Assembly (NCBI GenBank): GCA_031002005.1
Contig: CM061914.1
Location: forward strand, 194,946,685-195,010,684
DNA length: 64,000 bases
Source of the DNA: Vandiemenella viatica
Taxonomy: Eukaryota; Arthropoda; Insecta; Orthoptera; Morabidae
Direction: 5' to 3'
Program-made: the position numbers and the translations under genes
Shown: piece after piece, positions 58,777 through 64,000 of the stretch
How the letters are laid out: each line of letters begins with the position of its first letter
Position numbering within the stretch: the stretch's first letter is position 1
The notes under the pieces: generated by a model
Databases searched by the model: none
What the model was told of the DNA's origin: nothing
The model's input: the letters and a program-made list of their open reading frames with translations, nothing else

Positions 58777-59097
58777 TTAGGGGCATCCATAAATCACGTG
58801 AGGTGTGAGATCATGTCCGACCCCCCACCCCTCTGGTGAGATGTGGTACGTCAGAACCCCCCTCCCCCCCTAGAAATCGCCCTCGCAACTTTCTGAGACC
58901 TTTCCAAAGTAGGTTACACCCCCCTAACATCGAATTACGCGCCATTTGTAGACCCTTTTTTTTAGGTCTACAGTTCAAAAAATTTCCAAAATGTCACGTG
59001 AGATTTCCGTTGACCCGCCCCCCCCCCCTTGGTGACATTTCGCACCGGACCCTCCCCCCCCCATTTCACCTCACGTAATTTATGGACCCCCCCTTAT
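58777..59097. repeat. TIR element of the GTCCAT/ACGT G-rich family, best copy
   Basis: Left TTAGGGGCATCCATAAATCA then CGTGAGGTG; right CACCTCACGTAATTTATGGA then CCCCCCCTTAT. The interior has multiple C runs of 6 to 10 on the plus strand. It gives the clearest view of the ends. Confidence 0.8.
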
Positions 59098-59600
59098 CTT
59101 ACTCCTGACGTCACGGGCTGTATATTGTTCGAAAACCGATAAAAAATCTACCAGCAATTTTTGTGTGAATCGCGTTAAAACAGAAATGGATACCGATTTG
59201 TGGAAAGTTTTATCTAAAAAATGTTAGCTTTATGACTTCACATGAAAATGAAACACATCCTACTTTTCCCACAGAAGCTGTATTTTTTTTTATCAAAATA
59301 CAACTAGTAGTTAAGTCATTTCCGGTCATCCAAATAGATGTTACCGCTATGGGAAGCTAAGGCTCCCCTTCCTCATAGCTGGGAAAGATTTTCGGAATCG
59401 TTGCTACCTGGCTACGACAAGGGATGGTTGATGTGGAAGTCTTTGAATAGGCTGAGATCAGGAGTGGGCAGATGCAAAGTGAACTTGGCAAGATGGGGCT
59501 ATGCTGAGATCAATGATATCAAGTGCGACTGCGGGGAAGACCAGACTGTCCAGCAAATGCTCCAGTGTCGACTGTGTTCAGCATCCATTATCCACATGAG

Positions 59601-59832
59601 CAGGGCCGGCGCTAGGATTTTTGGGCCCGGGGTAAGCGTTCTTAGCAGCAGTCACGTAAACAGTTGGGCGCCCTTGGCCAAATCGGTTAGGGCCCTCCCC
59701 TTTTTTTTTTCCTTAGCGCTACAACTTGTCGAATGGGGGGCCCTACAGCCGGTGATCGGGTCAGCCCCCCCCCCATCAGATGGGAGGGCACGGGTACATT
59801 TGACCCGCTTATCCCCCCTAACGCCGGCCCTG
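59601..59832. mobile_element. hAT-type MITE, 232 bp
   Basis: Ends CAGGGCCGGCGCTAGG and AACGCCGGCCCTG. CACATGAG/TACATGAG (8 bp, one difference) flank it at 59593-59600 and 59833-59840. CAGGGCCGGC ends are typical of hAT MITEs. Confidence 0.9.
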
Positions 59833-59877
59833 TACATGAGGCTTCAGAAAATCCACTGAAAGTGGACAAGTCTTGGT

Positions 59878-60180
59878 CAGGGGCGGATCCAGGATTTTGG
59901 TTTGGGGGGGGGGGGGGGAGATTGAGCGGACTTTGGTTTTGGGGGAGGGGCTTGGCTTGAGGGAATTTTGGTGCAGAGGGCTTGCCTTCAGTGGATTTTG
60001 GTTTTTTTTGGGGGGGGGGCTTGAGTCGGCCATGGGGTAGTCTTTATAGCCTCCTCGGGCCTCGAATCCGTAGAGCTAAAAAAAAAGTCTTCAAAAATTA
60101 CAATGTCGGGGGTGGACCCAGATACTTTGGGAGGGGGGTGGCTTGAGCCCCCAAGGCCCCCCCCCCTGGATCCGCCTCTG
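59878..60180. mobile_element. hAT-type MITE, 303 bp
   Basis: Ends CAGGGGCGGATCCAGGATTT and GGATCCGCCTCTG. Identical 8-bp GTCTTGGT at 59870-59877 and 60181-60188. The interior has long G runs. Confidence 0.93.
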
Positions 60181-61029
60181 GTCTTGGTCCAGTACAATTT
60201 GATGTTTGAGATTGTGTGACTGTATGTTTCCCACACGAAATAAAATAAAATCCCAATAGATAGAGAGACGCAAATTTTAACACGTAATTTATTTTCTGTA
60301 GGTCCTTAAGAGTGTTCCATATCTTTTTTCAAAACGCCTTCCGGTTACAGGGTTACTAGTGAGCGAGCTATCATGTAGCCTCGTACTTGGTTCACTTTCC
60401 GCCCACGCTTGCTAGCTGCGCGGTGATAGCGTGACGTCTGACGTGTGCGGGGTCCCTAGGGAGTGTGTGCGGTGAATCAGGCGTCGCCAAGGTCCAAGGG
60501 AAGCAGGAAACTAGACTCGTCACCGATAAACAAGGAAACCTCCCGACACACAACGCTCCACCCAGTTCAGTCACTCGCAAGGGGATTTTAGGGTCTCGGA
60601 AACTTAGTTCGGGATGAGACATGAGACTTGGCAGGTTAATAGTATACCTTAAGGGCGTCCACCTTGTAAATCAGCACTAGCCAGAACATTACCAGAAAAA
60701 GGGCTCTAAAGTTTTACGCACATCTCACATACTGGTCGATTTGTACGCCATACCACCACAGCGAACTCATGGGCGACCCGGGTTCTATGCTATCTCAGAT
60801 AGATTCTTTTTTTAAAAAATTGTTTCAAAAATTATAAAAATAAAGTTAATGACCTAAAAGTATCATCAATTAAATCATAAATCTTTTTATTTATGGAATG
60901 ACTGTTACAAATAATTAAAATATGAATTAAAAACAAATATTTTATTTGAAAAAAGTTGAATAATTTCAAATGCATTTTAATGTGGGTAAATTAAAATCTG
61001 AATTAATATTGTCATTAAAAAATTACCCG

Positions 61030-61990
61030 AGACAGCATCGAAGCATGAGGGAGGATGACTATTATAATCTCTGGATTCTTCCACATTTAGTACCCCAGCC
61101 TCTCCATTTACTTCTTTCTTCCCTCCACCACTCTGTCTTACTCGGTCCAGTCGTCTGTGTCGTTTGCCATGCATCCTCACTTAGTGTATCACCGAGCCTT
61201 GGGCAGTGCGGGAGGACCTGCGTCAAACCCGGTTCGGCCATCCTGGTTGAGGTTTTCCGTGGTTTTCCTCAGACACTCTAGGCGAATGCTGGGATGGTTC
61301 CTTACAAGGCCACGGCCGACCTTCCATCCCCCCTCCCTCCCCGTAGCGTAGTAGGCTGAAAAGAGTCCTCGTGACTCTCCAGCAGCCCACCTCCCAGCCT
61401 TCAGCTGGGAGGAATGAAATAGTAAAAAAAAAAAAAAAAAAAAAAATTAGTGCATTTCTCTTGGGGTTCTCTGCTTCTGCATTCTCTACTTGACAAAACC
61501 ATCTTAGTGTGGCCTTCTCTACCCTTCCCTGTAGGGGTTCCTCTTTCATGGTGTGTCTAATCGTTTCATTCCTTATCCTCTCCATACTAGTGAAACCCAC
61601 TCTATCTCTTAAAAATATCATCCCACTTGCTTGTATCCTGCTGACGTCCCGCTTCTTCACTGTCCAGGTTTCAGCACGGTATGTGAGGACAGACACACAG
61701 TATGTGCGATAAATTACTGTCTTGCTTCGCTGCGGCAAATACGTATACATTATCAGGCTATTCCTCTGCTTGTCTTCCTCTTTCACTTATGTCTCCATCA
61801 TTTCCTCCACTTTGCTCGAACGCACTCCCCAAGTACTTGAAGCTATTTACCTTCCTCAGCTGTTCTCCTGTTTATCCTGTTGTTCTTTGTGGTTGTTAGC
61901 ATGTACTCACACTTCTTCATATTAGATTTCATTGCATATTCGCCCACACATGCAGTTCCCCACACCACCAGGTCGACCGCAAACTACAGT
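61030..61990 (-). mobile_element. LINE fragment interrupted by a SINE
   Basis: Minus-strand frame 61223-61786 begins with KTVIYRTYCVSVLTYRAETW, TVKKRDVSRIQASGMIFLRD, RIRNETIRHTMKEE, the region after reverse transcriptase in RTE-like elements. It is then lost in the SINE poly-T. The downstream part 61030-61180 seems to be its 3' continuation (RMHGKRHRRLDRVRQS). Confidence 0.75.
61190..61446 (+). mobile_element. SINE of a second family, full length with poly-A
   Basis: Starts CCGAGCCTTGGGCAGTGCGG with AAACCCGGTTCGGCCATCC (tRNA-like promoter), continues TTGAGGTTTTCCGTGGTTTT, and ends in a run of about 24 A. TTAGTGTAT/TTAGTGCAT (9 bp, one difference) flank it. It shares body words with the main SINE but has a different head and 3' end, and lies in plus orientation. 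Confidence 0.88.
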
Positions 61991-62289
61991 CTACGAAGCA
62001 GGTAGCTGTAGGGGTGACGAGGTCAGCTGGAGCCCTGCGCGTGGTGGTACCACCCGCGCCGGGGATCGATGCGGCGTCCTCGACAGCTGACTCTAAGGAC
62101 GGTCGGCGACCACAATGCGGTCCTTCCCAAAGATAAGAAGCTAAAAACTGTGCTCAACTACTATGCCAGGCTTACACTGTCCCCTGTTCTTCCTCAGGAG
62201 TAGACCTACACCAGTAGAGTCTCACTCCTTAGCGGGCTCCGCTTCCACCCACTTACTGACTTTTTAAAGTATGCTTCAGATCATTAATT

Positions 62290-63048
62290 TACAGCAAGCT
62301 GCCCTTTCATGACTGCGCAAAAATCTCCCAAAAAAAGTCTTATCAAGACATGAAATGTAAATATCTTGGCATTACTTTTGATAACAAGCTTAACTGGGCA
62401 GGACACATAGGACAGGTGGTAGGAAAAGGTTTCAAAGTTCTGCACTTGTTGGAGAGAGTGATGAGGGGATGCACCAGAGAAGTAAAGGAATTGGGTTACA
62501 AAACTTTGGTCAGACCATTGCTCGAATATGGTAGTGTAGTATGGGACCCTCATTTTACGTATCAAATACAGGAGTTGGAGAGGGTGCAAAAAAGGGCTGC
62601 TAGATTTGTTTCTGGAAATTATCGCAGAATGCAATCAGTGACGGATATGATAAAGGAGCTGGAATGGGATTCATTGCAAGACAAGAGGAGGATGAGGAGG
62701 GTCATGGGAGTGTACAGGGCATATACTGGTGATGAGGCATGGAAAGATATTGCAATAGGTATGAAAAGTAGTGCATGGAAGGGAAAAGATGATCATGACC
62801 ACAAGCTGGCACTCGATTTCAGGCACAAGGGTGTGGGAAGATTCTCTTTTTTAGGTAAGGGTGTCAGGGTTTGGAATGAGTTACCAAGAGAAATGATGAA
62901 TAATTTACCGAAAACTTTGAAACAATTTAAAGATAAAATTTGTAGAGGGCAAATGTAGGTGGGTGCAGGATAGGTGGAAGATGGGTGTGTAGGGAAATTG
63001 CCACCGGAGCCTGTGCTGCATTGCAATTAAATTAAATTAAATTAAATT
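62290..63048 (+). mobile_element. CR1/L2-like LINE 3' end, longest and best preserved copy
   Basis: Open frame 62350-62958: KYLGITFDNKLNWAGHIGQV, LGYKTLVRPLLEYGSVVWDP, RVQKRAARFVSGNYRRMQSV, RVMGVYRAYTGDEAWKDIAI, WNELPREMMNNLPKTLKQFK. This follows the reverse transcriptase palm and is of the Jockey/CR1/L2 type. The 3' UTR is about 70 bp and the tail is (ATTAA)n, microsatellite-like, not poly-A. 5'-truncated. The frame has no stop, so insertion is fairly recent. Confidence 0.9.
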
Positions 63049-63728
63049 TTCCAACTACAATTGAATGGTCGATACCGAACCTCTTTTACTAGGACGCCAA
63101 CCATTTTTGATGATAATTTTATTTCGTCTCCGGCTTCGGTTGTAATTTTTCGATTCCAAATAAAATGTTAATAGTAAATGCCTCAAAATTTTAACAGGTG
63201 GTCTCTTGCTACCATTTCTTCTCCACTTAAGACGTGTTAGTCGATTTCCACCACCACTAGTACTAGTACAGTACTAGTTTCTATATCTTCTCCGAGATTG
63301 CTCTTCTCTATTCTGCCGTTTAGTTCTTAGCGCAAATCCCAGTTGCCATCTAGTTTCATCGATATCCCGCTGTCACGTGCCTCCGGTATTTTTCAGTCCA
63401 CTTTTCACTTCGGTAAGCAACCCATCTCGCCTCAACAAGTGTCAGAAACGATTATATCTGCCTGTCTTTACCACACTCAACGAACTTCTCGATTGTTCAG
63501 GTCTAAACTTGGTCTGATTCTTTACTTTCCCATTCAAGGTAATTTTCTGCAAACTTCCGTATGTTAATCTTATAACTTGGTAATTTTAGAATCCTGTGAG
63601 ACCAAACGCACGTAACTGAACCGAACCACCAAAATACGCGGCACAGGAATTCCGGGTAAATGTTCCCAGTGTGTCGAGGTGTAAAGCCGAACCAGGTTGA
63701 GGTGGCTAAAAGCCACCGAAATCGGCAA

Positions 63729-63750
63729 CCAACCAACCAACCAACCAAGC
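63729..63750 (+). repeat. (CCAA)n microsatellite
   Basis: Five tandem CCAA units after ATCGGCAA. Confidence 0.9.
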
Positions 63751-64000
63751 TACAGATGCCAGACTGCACGCTGGTTCCTGCCGCCACCATCAACCGCCTT
63801 TCCTCTTGTGCACTTGACGAATTAGGCGGCTGGCTGTTATCGCTTCGTCTGTCATTCCATATTCTTCTTGGCTGTCGACCTTCCTTTTCCCTTTGTTTAG
63901 CGATCGTCGATTACCTATGCGGGATGTTTTTTTCTTAAATTTGAACAAGTTCCCCTCACGTAGATTTACTTCGTAAATTTGAAGACATTTTTGTTTGGTT

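Larger units (their letters stand above)
59330..60250 (+). mobile_element. LINE C-terminus and 3' end, carrying two hAT MITEs
   Basis: The frame from 59338 encodes PLPHSWERFSESLLPGYDKG, WKSLNRLRSGVGRCKVNLAR and KCDCGEDQTVQQMLQC, a cysteine/histidine-containing end of a jockey-superfamily ORF2. It resumes after 59832 and again after 60188 as 3' UTR-like sequence ending AAATAAAATAAAATCCC. Confidence 0.75.
45669..64000 (-). other. Upstream ANKFY1 intron and/or intergenic DNA
   Basis: More than 18 kb without another recognisable ANKFY1 exon. It is dominated by nested transposons (separate entries). Stretches where I recognise nothing: 48730-50390, 50540-52100, 52440-53840, 54150-54700 apart from the hAT copy, 55150-55820, 55950-56540, 58200-58770, 60260-61020, 62000-62280 and 63060-64000. 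Confidence 0.5.

Noticed and set aside
60392..60622. Minus-strand frame of 76 residues in a GC-richer block
   Set aside because: No similarity, no splice sites matching ANKFY1, surrounded by transposon debris.
63343..63938. Plus- and minus-strand frames near the right edge
   Set aside because: No known domain and a CCAA microsatellite inside; not supportable as exons.

Overview
The window is animal nuclear DNA, almost certainly from an insect with a large, repeat-filled genome. The gene is split into small GC-rich exons with GT-AG introns of up to about 6 kb, and the AT-rich introns are packed with SINEs, LINE 3' ends, Penelope-like elements, hAT, Tc1, Harbinger and foldback elements. The tRNA-derived SINE looks like those of polyneopteran insects (grasshoppers, stick insects and relatives). 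That placement is inference from memory, not a search.

One gene is well supported. Fifteen exons on the minus strand, from 45668 down to 3018, join with consistent reading phases into one 2,474-nt open frame (824 codons plus 2 nt) made of ankyrin repeats. The order and the family-specific stretches (for example FLECMPRYPLD, AYMKGN, NYQVATKQLL, NKGRNFLH) identify it as ANKFY1 (Rabankyrin-5), a Rab5 effector of early endosomes and macropinosomes. The window holds only the middle: the N-terminal BTB region lies beyond the right edge (the intron upstream of the first exon seen is over 18 kb) and the C-terminal FYVE zinc finger lies beyond the left edge. Several of these exons (3018-3156, 27066-27186, 35752-35865) have no long open frame of their own and were found by reading the translation and splice signals.

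Region by region: 1-3017 is the intron after the last visible exon. 3018-12759 carries exons 15 to 11 with two jockey-like LINE copies, each split by a SINE with clear target-site duplications (TSDs), a Penelope-like element and a TIR element with a hammerhead-like motif. 12760-24314 holds exon 10 plus a 1.9-kb hAT-like and a 1.55-kb Harbinger-like element. 24315-38183 holds exons 9 to 3 with a nearly complete Tc1-like element and several foldback elements, one of which duplicated the splice donor of exon 5. 38184-45668 holds exons 2 and 1 with a second Penelope-like copy and RTE-like LINE pieces. 45669-64000 is upstream intron or intergenic DNA made of nested transposons, two copies of an 865-bp hAT family, a long CR1/L2-like LINE 3' end at 62290-63048, and one possible first coding exon of another gene on the plus strand (47521-47554).

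There is no bacterial-type operon, CRISPR array or recognisable rRNA/tRNA gene. The most interesting material is the foldback family with 12-14-bp TSDs and internal splice-like signals, including the copy sitting on the exon 5 donor.
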